Of a stretch of 29,103 nt of DNA, positions 1 through 7,822 are shown piece by piece. Below the pieces are notes generated by a model. The model ran no database searches, was not told the DNA's origin, and saw only the letters and a list, made by a program, of their open reading frames with translations. Each line of letters opens with the position of its first letter. Position 1 is the first letter of the stretch. The stretch is from JANQLU01 sp964434955 (lineage in GTDB: Bacteria > Planctomycetota > Planctomycetia > Pirellulales > Pirellulaceae), in the NCBI GenBank assembly GCA_964434955.1, contig CAYSXI010000049.1, positions 1-29,103 on the forward strand, written 5' to 3'. Position numbers and translations under genes: made by a program.

Positions 1-25
1 TGTTGAGGCGGCTCGGTTTTCGAGG

Positions 26-62
26 TTTTCGTTTGTGCCATGGACGCATGGCCAAACGAAAA
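26..62. other. Long perfect hairpin without U-tract
   Basis: Two nested inverted repeats form a 16-bp stem with a single bulged base: 26-35 pairs with 53-62, and GCCATG (37-42) pairs with CATGGC (47-52) around the loop GACG. It lies about 150 nt past the stop of the NPCBM gene. Neither strand has a following U-run, so it is not a textbook intrinsic terminator. It could protect the 3' end of that transcript or of a gene beyond the window edge. Confidence 0.45.
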
Positions 63-184
63 AACGAAGCCCAATCCAAGGCAAACTTGCAAGAAAGGAC
101 GCCAGGTTCTCATAACGGCACTCCAAATTCTTTTGATTGATCTTTTTGTTCTTTGAGTCATTGGTTGCATCGAATTTTGCTTCC

Positions 185-205
185 CGTTGCGAGGGTTCGG
201 CAACG
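185..205 (-). terminator. Weak terminator-like hairpin after NPCBM gene
   Basis: CGTTGC (185-190) and GCAACG (200-205) form a 6-bp stem with a 9-nt loop, starting 8 nt past the stop codon of the minus-strand NPCBM gene. On the minus strand it is followed by a mixed sequence without a U-run, so it is at best a partial terminator or pause site. Confidence 0.25.
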
Positions 206-213
206 AATCACGG

Positions 214-1416
214 TTACTTGGTTTTCAAAAATCGGATGTTGGCAAAACTGACGTGATCCGCCATGTCCAAATGTTTGCCGTAATCGACCGTGATCTCGAT
301 TTCCTTGTAACCATCGATTTCGATATCGATTTTCTTTGGATCGTTTGAGGCGGAAATCTGCTCCGACCACAGTTCGATCCCATCGCCTTTGACAATCACC
401 CGGCAATCGCCATTACCGCCCGTTTCGGAGTCGATCCCACAAACAGACGCAAGTCGGTGAAACCCATCGTTTTCAAATACCATCCGCGTATAGGAATGAG
501 CGGAAATTCCACGGGCATAGGTTTGGGTTTTCTTGGTCGAATTCCAAACAAGGGAGATTGGATTTCCGGCCAAATTCTGATCCTTGGATATTTCTTTTTT
601 GGGTGTCACCACGGACTGGTACTCGACGTCCTTGGGTTCCAGATCAGAAAGAAAAACGAGCCGGTCGGAGCGAATGTTGATACTGACAACATCGCCAAAG
701 GGAACGACCAATTTGCTGTCGCCGAGAAGTCCAACCGTCAGTTTTCCTTCCGCAAGAGACTGGATCGATCCTACGATGGTCGACGTGTCTTTCATTTTGA
801 CCGTTGCCAAGACTCCTGCGGATTGCTTTTCCTGCAGGTCTGCCATGACGGCGGCAATGACTTTCGTGCGGTCGATGGTTCGCGATTTTTCGTTGAAATT
901 GAATCGGACCTTCTCGTTGTTGATTTCTTCAACCAGACCGGAGACCGTTTGAACGCGGTTCGAAGTTTCGACGACGACCTGGTCATTGTTCTTTGAAGGA
1001 TTTTGAATGGCGTCGTTCGCAGCGCCCGGCAAACCAAAAGGCTTGTAGACAATGGCTCGCACGGTACCGACCGAAATATCCAAATCCCCAAAATTGGACT
1101 TGGCTTTGACGATCCCTTCCTCGATCAACGCTTCGTTGACGTAAATCTGTCCACCGCCGGCCAATCGAATAATAAACTTGACCGTCGGCTGATTGGGTTT
1201 GATCGAACGATTAATCGTCAAAAGCCCGGCCAATCCAAGCTCGTCAAATCCGTCCCCCTTTACTTTGCCGTCGGCGGTGATTTCCGTGATCGTGCCTTTG
1301 TACGAATCGCCGGTCAAGGACGTGATAACGGTCGGCTCCTGGGCGAGTATCGGGTTAGCACCGATTGAAGCGGCAATAAACGCCAATAGGCCCAAAAATA
1401 AAATAGATCGTTGCAT
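214..1416 (-). CDS. Secreted NPCBM-domain protein with repeated beta-modules
   Basis: This 400-residue protein is exported: residues 1-26 form a signal peptide (MQRS, hydrophobic core, cleavage near ILAQ-E). The C-terminal part, about residues 254-398, reads as an NPCBM-type galactose-binding-like fold, with 'ARGISAHSYTRMVF' and the closing 'DHVSFANIRFL'. NPCBM domains bind carbohydrates or sit beside glycosidase modules in known proteins. The middle holds four short beta-modules (about 28-70, 78-124, 145-193, 203-248), each ending in a V-x-x-I-like strand. I start at the ATG at 1416 rather than a TTG eight codons upstream, because the signal peptide then begins normally; its Shine-Dalgarno site is weak. 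A strong terminator separates it from the gene upstream, so it is probably transcribed alone. It has no catalytic motif and its ligand is unknown. Confidence 0.8.
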   Translation of the reverse strand: MQRSILFLGLLAFIAASIGANPILAQEPTVITSLTGDSYKGTITEITADGKVKGDGFDELGLAGLLTINRSIKPNQPTVKFIIRLAGGGQIYVNEALIEEGIVKAKSNFGDLDISVGTVRAIVYKPFGLPGAANDAIQNPSKNNDQVVVETSNRVQTVSGLVEEINNEKVRFNFNEKSRTIDRTKVIAAVMADLQEKQSAGVLATVKMKDTSTIVGSIQSLAEGKLTVGLLGDSKLVVPFGDVVSINIRSDRLVFLSDLEPKDVEYQSVVTPKKEISKDQNLAGNPISLVWNSTKKTQTYARGISAHSYTRMVFENDGFHRLASVCGIDSETGGNGDCRVIVKGDGIELWSEQISASNDPKKIDIEIDGYKEIEITVDYGKHLDMADHVSFANIRFLKTK

Positions 1417-1747
1417 TCTCAATATCCAAGCTGTCAGCAATCGATAGTTTTCGCGCCGAGTTTCGCAGGCGCCCCTTGTTCAAAAGCAGTTGAGATCCAA
1501 ACGCGTAAGATCCAAGCGCGATTGATCATCTGGACTTTATTTTAACCCTGTTGTTGGAAGCGTGTTGTGCGAAATCACGAAATGGTCGCATTGTTTTGTT
1601 ACGCATCATAAAACGGGGGCAGAATTGAGACGCGACCGCCGCCCAGTTCGTTTTGAAGAATCCCGACCGCAAGCGAGATTCCATAAAAAAAGCCGGCATT
1701 CCTGCCGGCGAAGAATCTCGATTTTCGACTCATAGGTCGGTCGGCGA
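1417..1747. other. Intergenic region with one terminator
   Basis: This 331-nt stretch has no convincing gene. Its main element is the intrinsic terminator at 1685-1709. A short inverted repeat (GCGCC at 1455-1459 and GGCGC at 1470-1474) lies about 40 nt upstream of the NPCBM start. The promoter of that gene should lie here, but I see no convincing -35/-10 pair. Confidence 0.6.
1685..1709 (-). terminator. Intrinsic terminator of the TPR gene
   Basis: On the minus strand, GCCGGCA and TGCCGGC form a perfect 7-bp GC-rich stem closed by a GGAA (GNRA-type) tetraloop, followed at once by seven Ts (complement of 1685-1691). It begins about 38 nt past the TAA of the gene ending at 1748. This is the clearest rho-independent terminator in the window and marks the end of the large minus-strand cluster. 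Confidence 0.92.
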
Positions 1748-2788
1748 TTATTTGTCGCCCCGAACTTTCGTGTTGTATTTCTCAACCAGGTCTCGGTACT
1801 TCGCTGGAAGCTTTTCCTTGACGGCTGTGTTTGCCGCGTCACGAGTTCGCTCGCGGAGTCGGCTCCAAGGACTGGCGGGACCGTTGTCGAATTCGCGTCG
1901 AACGGTGCCATTGGGATTGTTGCTGCTTCCACCCTTTGAGCTTTTGCCAGCTGAAGCACTTTTGCCCTGGTTGGAACCGGGCTTTTGAGCTTGCTGCTGC
2001 TGAGAGTTCTTGCAGTTGCTTTTGCAATTGCTGCACTCTTTCTTTTCTTGCTCTTTGATCAGTTTGGCCAACATCTTCAAGATCTCTTTTTGCTGACCTT
2101 GGGTGATATCGCCAGACTTTTCCTTCTTCAAACGATTGGCCGCGAAGACCATACGTTGATGGATGTCTGGTAGTTGGCCTTTTTTGATTGTTTCGAGTTG
2201 CTTGATTTGACGCCAAGCCGAAACGCGAAGTCGCTCAGGAGCATCTTCCGCTTTCGCAAGAAACTTCTGGAAGGTCGCCATGGCTTCTTTGTTCTTAAGC
2301 AATCCGGCTTGAGCAACACCCGTAAAGTACATTGCGCTGTTGCCGTGCATCGACTTGTCAGAAAGTTTGGTGACTTTTTCCAGGAGTGGTAAAGCGTTTT
2401 CGAAATCTTCGGCGTTCATCAAAGAACGGGCGAGATAAAACGCGGAATCGGCTGCCAGGAAATCGTCGTCTGAATCGACCAGTGGCTGAAACTGCTTGTT
2501 CGCTTCGGCGTCTTCGTCCAAAGAAGCTTCAACGGCTTTCTTGTATTCCGGATACAAGATTCCCAAACCTTCGGTGATGGCATCAACCTTGGAGTAAGGG
2601 TCAGCTGCCATTTCTTTGACTGCTGCTTTGATCTCCGCCTTTTTCTCAGCAGAAACCGAATCCATTTTGTCGACGTGAGCCAAGAATGATTCAATCGCTT
2701 TGTCGTTTGCATTGTCCGCGACTGCAAATGACGAAACTGCGACCATCAAGGCAATCGCCAAGGTCTGCGTAAAAATCTTATTCAACAT
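1748..2788 (-). CDS. Secreted TPR-like protein with CxxCxxxC cluster
   Basis: This is a 346-residue exported protein. Residues 1-24 are a signal peptide ending in FAVA-D. Helical TPR-like repeats follow at about 108-195, then a helix rich in Lys/Gln (225-241). After that comes a three-cysteine cluster at C242, C245 and C249 and a Gln/Gly/Ser-rich linker (252-285). The C-terminal segment contains 'PWSRLRERTRDAA' and 'LPAKYRDLVEKY', a type of tail I associate with planctomycete coiled-coil envelope proteins. AAAGGA sits 7 nt before the ATG, a good ribosome site. A strong intrinsic terminator follows. The 253-nt gap upstream (2789-3041) separates it from the coiled-coil gene; it may be cotranscribed or have its own promoter. 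A scaffold role in the envelope is inference. The cysteine motif recurs in the protein at 23674-25488. Confidence 0.75.
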   Translation of the reverse strand: MLNKIFTQTLAIALMVAVSSFAVADNANDKAIESFLAHVDKMDSVSAEKKAEIKAAVKEMAADPYSKVDAITEGLGILYPEYKKAVEASLDEDAEANKQFQPLVDSDDDFLAADSAFYLARSLMNAEDFENALPLLEKVTKLSDKSMHGNSAMYFTGVAQAGLLKNKEAMATFQKFLAKAEDAPERLRVSAWRQIKQLETIKKGQLPDIHQRMVFAANRLKKEKSGDITQGQQKEILKMLAKLIKEQEKKECSNCKSNCKNSQQQQAQKPGSNQGKSASAGKSSKGGSSNNPNGTVRREFDNGPASPWSRLRERTRDAANTAVKEKLPAKYRDLVEKYNTKVRGDK

Positions 2789-3041
2789 GCCAGCATCCTT
2801 TGGTTACTCTTCGAAATCGAAGATTCATTGAGGTTTGGGCTATTCTTTTATCGGGTATTTATCAAACACCGGAACACGACAATCTACTCGATCTAATCGC
2901 TCTAATCGCTTGCCAATTGCCGAATTCAGCGTTTGTTAAAGGTTTTACTCGTTTTCGAAAAGAATGCCTTGGGACATTCTTTCAATCGTGGTCGGAAATC
3001 AATTCGTCCCGCGAGTCGTCCGACCCTTCCATTCTACCGTT

Positions 3042-5186
3042 TTACTGGTTTTCCATGACGCGTTCCGTCATATCGGCCACATCTTTTTGCCGTTTTGCGA
3101 TGTTTTGTATCTCTTTTGCCAGTTGGGCGTCCAGAGGTTTATCGCCACGGATGATTTCAAGCTGGCGAGTCCGACGGTAAACCCGCGACTCAGCAGCGTA
3201 CAATATTTTATATTCCGCAGATTTCTTGAGCAACGGTTGCTTGCCACCACCGCTTTGGCCACCCTGCCCACCTTGTTTGCCTTGTTTTTGGGCCTGTTTT
3301 AGGGCGTCCAGCAACTCCTGAAGCGTCGATTCAATGTCGACCTGGATAATTTGCGTCAGCTGGTCAGTTCGTTCAGTTTGCAGTAACTGGGCGACCGTCG
3401 CCAAATCCTCGCGGACATCTTGGACAATTTCCGGGAATACAATGCTCGTACCATCCTCAATTAGAAGATCGTAAGCTTGCTGCCCGAGTTCGCGAATCTC
3501 CATTTCCTCCGTCGACATTCGAAGCAACGTCAAAACGTCGCGTGGGCGAAGTCGTCCAAAGCTCGTCTTCTTGTCATTCAGTTCAATCGTTGTCGCCGAA
3601 ACGACTTTTTGCCGGTTCAGCATCTCGCGGAATCTCGCTTCCAAGCGAGCCAGTTTTTCCTCGCGGGTTTCCTCTCGAAGTTGGCGAAGACGTTCTTCGA
3701 TTTCTTCGAGTGCCTGCTTGAGATCGCGTTCCGATTGTTTTTGCTTCCGTTGAGCCGAATCCGATTCAGACTGCTCAAGATCTTGAGCTGCCTGTTGCAT
3801 GTTCTTTTGTGCCTGTTGAACACTTTTCTGACCCGGCTGCTTTCCATTTTGGTCGTTGGCCTGATCACCACTTGGCTTCTTGGCTTTGGCCATTTCTTTG
3901 GCGAGGTCTTCCGTTTTGCCGCGTGTGCGACGCTGTTTCTTGGCAAGGTCCTTGAAGACCTCGGGTGGAAGCGAAGCAATTCGGCGTCGCTCTTTCTCAA
4001 GTTCATTCAACGCGTCATTCAAATCTTTCAAGGCTTTTTGCTCGTTCCGTTTTGCTTCGGCCGGCTTGCCTTTGGCCAAGTCGTTTTCTGCCTTCTGCTG
4101 ATTCTTGGCGGCTTGCTCTAGCGGCTGTTGGCCCGGTTGTTTGGGCTGGTTTTGATTCCCTTGTTTGCCACTTTTCCCGCTCTTCGACGACTTGCCGCTG
4201 GAAGATTTTCCGCTGCTTGATTTGCCGTCCGACGATTTGCCGTCCGACGATTTGCCGTCCGAGGATTTTCCATCAGAGCTCTTGCCGTCGGATGACTTGC
4301 CGTCCGATGATTTGCCGTCTTTACCTTTTCCGTCTTTACCTTTGCCGTCACTTGGCTTTCCATCCTTGCCTTTACCGTCCTTGCCTTTACCGTCCTTGCC
4401 TTTACCGTCCTTGCCTTTTCCGTCTTTGCCTTTGCCATCGGAAGGTTTGCCGTCCGAAGGCTTACCGTCTTTGCCTTTGCCGTCCGAGGGCTTACCGTCT
4501 TTGGGCTTGCCATCCGGGTTGCCAATACGATCGGCCAGATCTTCCGTTTTCTTTCGAGTTTCGTATTGCTTGTCGGCGACGCGATCCAAAGCGCGAACGC
4601 CCTTCTCGGCGTTTTTGTCCGTCTGGTCGATGACCTGTTTTTGATCTTTGATCAAGTTTTTGACGCCGGCAATTTTCTCATCCAAATCCTGAAGCGTCTT
4701 GTCTTTGTTCGAATACTTTTTGTTTTCGCGCGTGTGTTGTACTTGCTCCTTGAGAATGTTGTTGATTTCCTTCTTCCATTTCTCAAGCTTGTCGATTTCT
4801 TCCTTGCGGGTCATCTTTTCCCGCTTTTCATTGAGAAGCAATCGAACGAGTTCTTCGATGGTGACAACAATCGCTTCAAGCTCAGCTTTGGCCGCGTCGT
4901 ACTGCCGGTTGTTGAGCATGTCGGTGACTTTTTTCATCCGCACCGTCAACAACTGTTCCTTGGATTTGTTGAGCGCAAGGATCAAGCGGTCGGCGCGTTC
5001 CTTATCGCCTTTGGCGGCGATTTTTTCCGCGATGCTTTTAATCTGAGACTCGAGTTCTTCCATCTTGCGAACAACCAGCTTTTGTTGCTCGCCCAGTTCG
5101 CTGCGGCGATCCTGGCCTTGGGATACAGTCGTCGAAGAGACAAAAATCATCGACGCAGCTATCAGCGTAAGAACTAGACGTTTCAT
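3042..5186 (-). CDS. Secreted coiled-coil protein with K-x-x-D/S-G repeats
   Basis: This is a 714-residue exported protein, almost entirely charged helix and low-complexity linker. A signal peptide spans residues 1-24. Coiled coil runs from about 30 to 210, followed by 21 tandem pentapeptides of the form K-[PGS]-[KS]-[DS]-G (227-331) and a second helical region. A C-terminal segment (about 525-714) looks more globular ('LRPRDVLTLLRMSTEEMEIRELGQ' family pattern, given here in part). The motif TR-x-KTEDLA occurs twice (210-218 and 421-429). Each copy is followed by a low-complexity linker and then a helix with QA-x-KN-x-Q, which suggests an internal duplication. I chose the second ATG because GGAG lies 6 nt before it, overlapping the first ATG. 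It is downstream of the DUF4175-like gene. No enzyme motif is visible; a structural or binding role at the cell surface is inference. Confidence 0.78.
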   Translation of the reverse strand: MKRLVLTLIAASMIFVSSTTVSQGQDRRSELGEQQKLVVRKMEELESQIKSIAEKIAAKGDKERADRLILALNKSKEQLLTVRMKKVTDMLNNRQYDAAKAELEAIVVTIEELVRLLLNEKREKMTRKEEIDKLEKWKKEINNILKEQVQHTRENKKYSNKDKTLQDLDEKIAGVKNLIKDQKQVIDQTDKNAEKGVRALDRVADKQYETRKKTEDLADRIGNPDGKPKDGKPSDGKGKDGKPSDGKPSDGKGKDGKGKDGKGKDGKGKDGKGKDGKPSDGKGKDGKGKDGKSSDGKSSDGKSSDGKSSDGKSSDGKSSDGKSSSGKSSSGKSSKSGKSGKQGNQNQPKQPGQQPLEQAAKNQQKAENDLAKGKPAEAKRNEQKALKDLNDALNELEKERRRIASLPPEVFKDLAKKQRRTRGKTEDLAKEMAKAKKPSGDQANDQNGKQPGQKSVQQAQKNMQQAAQDLEQSESDSAQRKQKQSERDLKQALEEIEERLRQLREETREEKLARLEARFREMLNRQKVVSATTIELNDKKTSFGRLRPRDVLTLLRMSTEEMEIRELGQQAYDLLIEDGTSIVFPEIVQDVREDLATVAQLLQTERTDQLTQIIQVDIESTLQELLDALKQAQKQGKQGGQGGQSGGGKQPLLKKSAEYKILYAAESRVYRRTRQLEIIRGDKPLDAQLAKEIQNIAKRQKDVADMTERVMENQ
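4194..4508 (-). repeat. 15-bp tandem repeat array encoding 21 pentapeptides
   Basis: Twenty-one consecutive 15-nt units, in frame, encode K-[PGS]-[KS]-[DS]-G. The order is one KPKDG, then KPSDG and KGKDG in mixture, then six KSSDG and two KSSSG. The clustering of identical variants (five KGKDG in a row, six KSSDG in a row) points to local unit duplication. Third codon positions differ between units, so part of the array is old. Confidence 0.95.
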
Positions 5187-5479
5187 GAAAGACTCCATTG
5201 CCTACTGATTGTTTGCCTGTTTTCGCTACTCGTTTTATTCACTTTTCAAAAGCTTGCCCGTCGTTCGCGATTCTTGGATTCGCGGTTTGATCATTCGCCG
5301 TAGCGAAAATGGGCGATTGGGCGACGCCGCAGCCTTTTGGCTACGACCCGCGACTATTGTTGCCGATGGCAGGATAAGTTTTCAACAATTCGCCGCAAAA
5401 ACGGCTTTTTTTGCAAATCGGAGCAGGCAGCATTGCCATCGATCAATGCATTCATCCCAGTTTTCCAAATGCAATCGTT

Positions 5480-7795
5480 TTATTTCTTCTTCTTCTTGTC
5501 TTTGTCCGAGCCGCCGGAATCGTCATTTTCGTCAAAAATGTCGTCCAACTCGCCGGGCTTTTTCTTCTCTTCTTCTGCCTTTTTGGCCAGTCTCTGTTCG
5601 TCTTTTTTGATCTTCACGTAGCCGTTGACGACCTGCTGGAAAGATTCCGCTTCTTCCATCTTCTCAAGTATTTGACTCATTTTCGCCAAAATGGTTTCCT
5701 GGATTTTGGCTGTATTTTCAACTTGTTCCCCAAATGTGGCTTTTCGAGCTCGCCGTCGACATTCTCCAATACTCTGGGCGGCAGCGACGATTTCGTTTTC
5801 GTCCAACGAACGAATCGGATTCACGATGTCTGAGGAAACCCGTTCCTTGTAGGTGCGGGTGTCATCGTCGTCTTCGTCGGGCTTCAAGTTCTTTTCGGAT
5901 TCATCCAACCGATTGTTTTCCGCTTCGACCAGGAACGATTCGAAGCGATCAGCAACGGCTGCGATGTTGGTACCAATGATCTTCTGCCGACGTTGGGAAG
6001 CAAGCACGTTGTTCTCCCGCTTCATGAAGAACTCCTCGATAATTTTGTCTTGTTCGGCTTTGGTATCCGCTTTCAAGGGGTTGGCCGCGGCCATCGCCCG
6101 CAGTTCCGCCTGAAGTTCCAACTGGTTGTTGTAAGCCTGCTCAAACGCGTTCCGTTGTTCGACTTCACGTCGAAGCAAATCCGCACGCAACTCATCTTCT
6201 GAAACGACTCGCAACAGAAATTCTCGTGACTTTCCCGGTTCCGCTTCGCCCGGTTGGTTGTCCCAGGCCAAGACGTGAACACGAAGTGTCACGCCGACGG
6301 GGATGTTTTCGGGACGCAAGTCGAGAATTGCTTTTTGGCGAACCGTTGAGTCTTCCGGGTTCTCTTTCTCCAAAGGAATCTCGATCGTCTTTTCTACCGG
6401 CACCGAACTGTCACCAGCTTTGTAGGAATAGTAGAAAGCGGCTTTCGTGAGACCGAATTGATCCGAAGCCGAGAAAGAGATTGGCAAGTAGGCTCGCGGT
6501 ATTACCAGCCCGCTGATCCCCTGCAAACTCGCGCGAACCGTTGGCGGTTTGTCTTCGGAGATCTTTAGCGTAAACGTAATTGGTCGATTCGACATTTGAC
6601 CGTCAACATCAACCAGCTCGAATTCGTATTTACCGCCTTGCAATTCTCCCGACTCGGGAAGGTTCAATTCGTAAACCCGGTCATCGGATGTCTTCTTGAG
6701 TGGGATCCGCTTTTCGCCGAGCTTCAAGGTTGCCGATTGAAGGCTTTTGTTGACCTTGGCTTTGAGCGAAATCGTACTCCCCTTGAGGATGGTGTGCGGA
6801 CCACTGCCCTCGAGATTCATTACGTTGTTGCTCCCGACATAAGCCGGCAGATTCGCGGTCAATTCAAGGTTGTCAATCGTCGGTGCTTCGACCAATTTCA
6901 CTTGAACCCACTCCGTGATTTCGTCGCCACCCACGGCGCGCATTCGAAATTCAGCACTGATATTTCGAAAGACCGTCACATGATCGAAGTCGTTTTTGCG
7001 GCCGGAGTTTCGCAGTTTTACCTTGCTGCGATTGTTGCCGTCATCGATTTCGAGTGTGATTGCCACATCAGTGACTTTACTTCTTTCGGTGTCAACGCGA
7101 ACGATTTGTTTCACGTCATCGCCTCGGGCAACAACAATCGTGTTCGACGTGACCACTTCCTCGGTCTTTGGGTCAATGAATTGCAAGTAAGTATTCTGGG
7201 GCCATTGGTCATTGCCCAGCAGGATATTTCGATTGAACCAAGTGCCTAGAAAACCGCCCTGGGTTACCCCGACGCCAATTGCAATCATTCCAACGATTGC
7301 GATGACGAGAACCAACCAGTTTACGGCCGACCTGGCCTGGTTGAGGGCACTGCTGAAATTGACCGCTTTGGCCTGGTCGATTCCCTGTTGAATCGTGGCT
7401 TCCCATAGCGATACCGACATGCCTTTCTCTTCAACTTCCCCCGTTCGCGAAAGCTGAACCGAACTGATCAAGCTCTCTTTGAGTTCCTGGTTTTGATTTT
7501 CAACCTCGAGGATCAAGGCATCGTCGGTCGGTAACTTGGCGAAGGGGCGAATGAATCGGTAATAGAAAACGACTCCCAATCCAATCACCATCAAGCAAAG
7601 CATGATCAGGCGTTGCGAAAAGTCCATTTTGAACAATCGATCAATGCCCATGTCCAAAGCAGCGACGATCAATGCAAACATCAAGAGCCAGGCGATGCCA
7701 TCGACGATGATCCAGCCCGTCAGCTTCATGCGAAGTGAACGGATCTTTTGCTGAATGATTGCCGGTACACCGGGAGCAGTTGTCACGGATGCCAT
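5480..7795 (-). CDS. DUF4175-like three-TM envelope protein
   Basis: This is a 771-residue membrane protein of the general DUF4175 kind (function unknown in the family). It has two N-terminal TM helices (about 27-48 and 62-81). A cytosolic segment with 'DDALILEVENQNQELKESL' follows, and then a third TM (about 158-178). The large outer region (180-560) reads as successive Ig-like beta domains ('AYVGSNNVMNLEGSGPHTIL', 'AFYYSYKAG'). A helical part (560-740) and an acidic then polylysine tail complete it. The start ATG has AAGAGA a few bases upstream. It lies 27 nt after the VWA/amidotransferase-like gene and is almost certainly cotranscribed with it. Its TM layout and the A-x-x-LE-x(6-9)-LKE-x-L pattern recur in the protein at 23674-25488. 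The assignment to DUF4175 is from memory of family layout and is tentative; membrane topology is clear. Confidence 0.72.
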   Translation of the reverse strand: MASVTTAPGVPAIIQQKIRSLRMKLTGWIIVDGIAWLLMFALIVAALDMGIDRLFKMDFSQRLIMLCLMVIGLGVVFYYRFIRPFAKLPTDDALILEVENQNQELKESLISSVQLSRTGEVEEKGMSVSLWEATIQQGIDQAKAVNFSSALNQARSAVNWLVLVIAIVGMIAIGVGVTQGGFLGTWFNRNILLGNDQWPQNTYLQFIDPKTEEVVTSNTIVVARGDDVKQIVRVDTERSKVTDVAITLEIDDGNNRSKVKLRNSGRKNDFDHVTVFRNISAEFRMRAVGGDEITEWVQVKLVEAPTIDNLELTANLPAYVGSNNVMNLEGSGPHTILKGSTISLKAKVNKSLQSATLKLGEKRIPLKKTSDDRVYELNLPESGELQGGKYEFELVDVDGQMSNRPITFTLKISEDKPPTVRASLQGISGLVIPRAYLPISFSASDQFGLTKAAFYYSYKAGDSSVPVEKTIEIPLEKENPEDSTVRQKAILDLRPENIPVGVTLRVHVLAWDNQPGEAEPGKSREFLLRVVSEDELRADLLRREVEQRNAFEQAYNNQLELQAELRAMAAANPLKADTKAEQDKIIEEFFMKRENNVLASQRRQKIIGTNIAAVADRFESFLVEAENNRLDESEKNLKPDEDDDDTRTYKERVSSDIVNPIRSLDENEIVAAAQSIGECRRRARKATFGEQVENTAKIQETILAKMSQILEKMEEAESFQQVVNGYVKIKKDEQRLAKKAEEEKKKPGELDDIFDENDDSGGSDKDKKKKK

Positions 7796-7822
7796 GAAAA
7801 ATCTCTTGTCTCTTATCGAGGT

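Noticed and set aside
4194..4508. Possible CRISPR-like repeat array
   Set aside because: Units are only 15 bp, without spacers, and keep an open reading frame.
4165..4644. A plus-strand frame of Pro-Ser-Leu repeats
   Set aside because: Complement of the K-x-x-D/S-G array; the minus-strand frame has the signal peptide, ribosome site and coiled-coil context.
5392..5412. A terminator-like GCCG/CGGC stem with seven Ts on the plus strand
   Set aside because: The stem has only 4 bp and no plus-strand gene ends here; it lies between two minus-strand genes.
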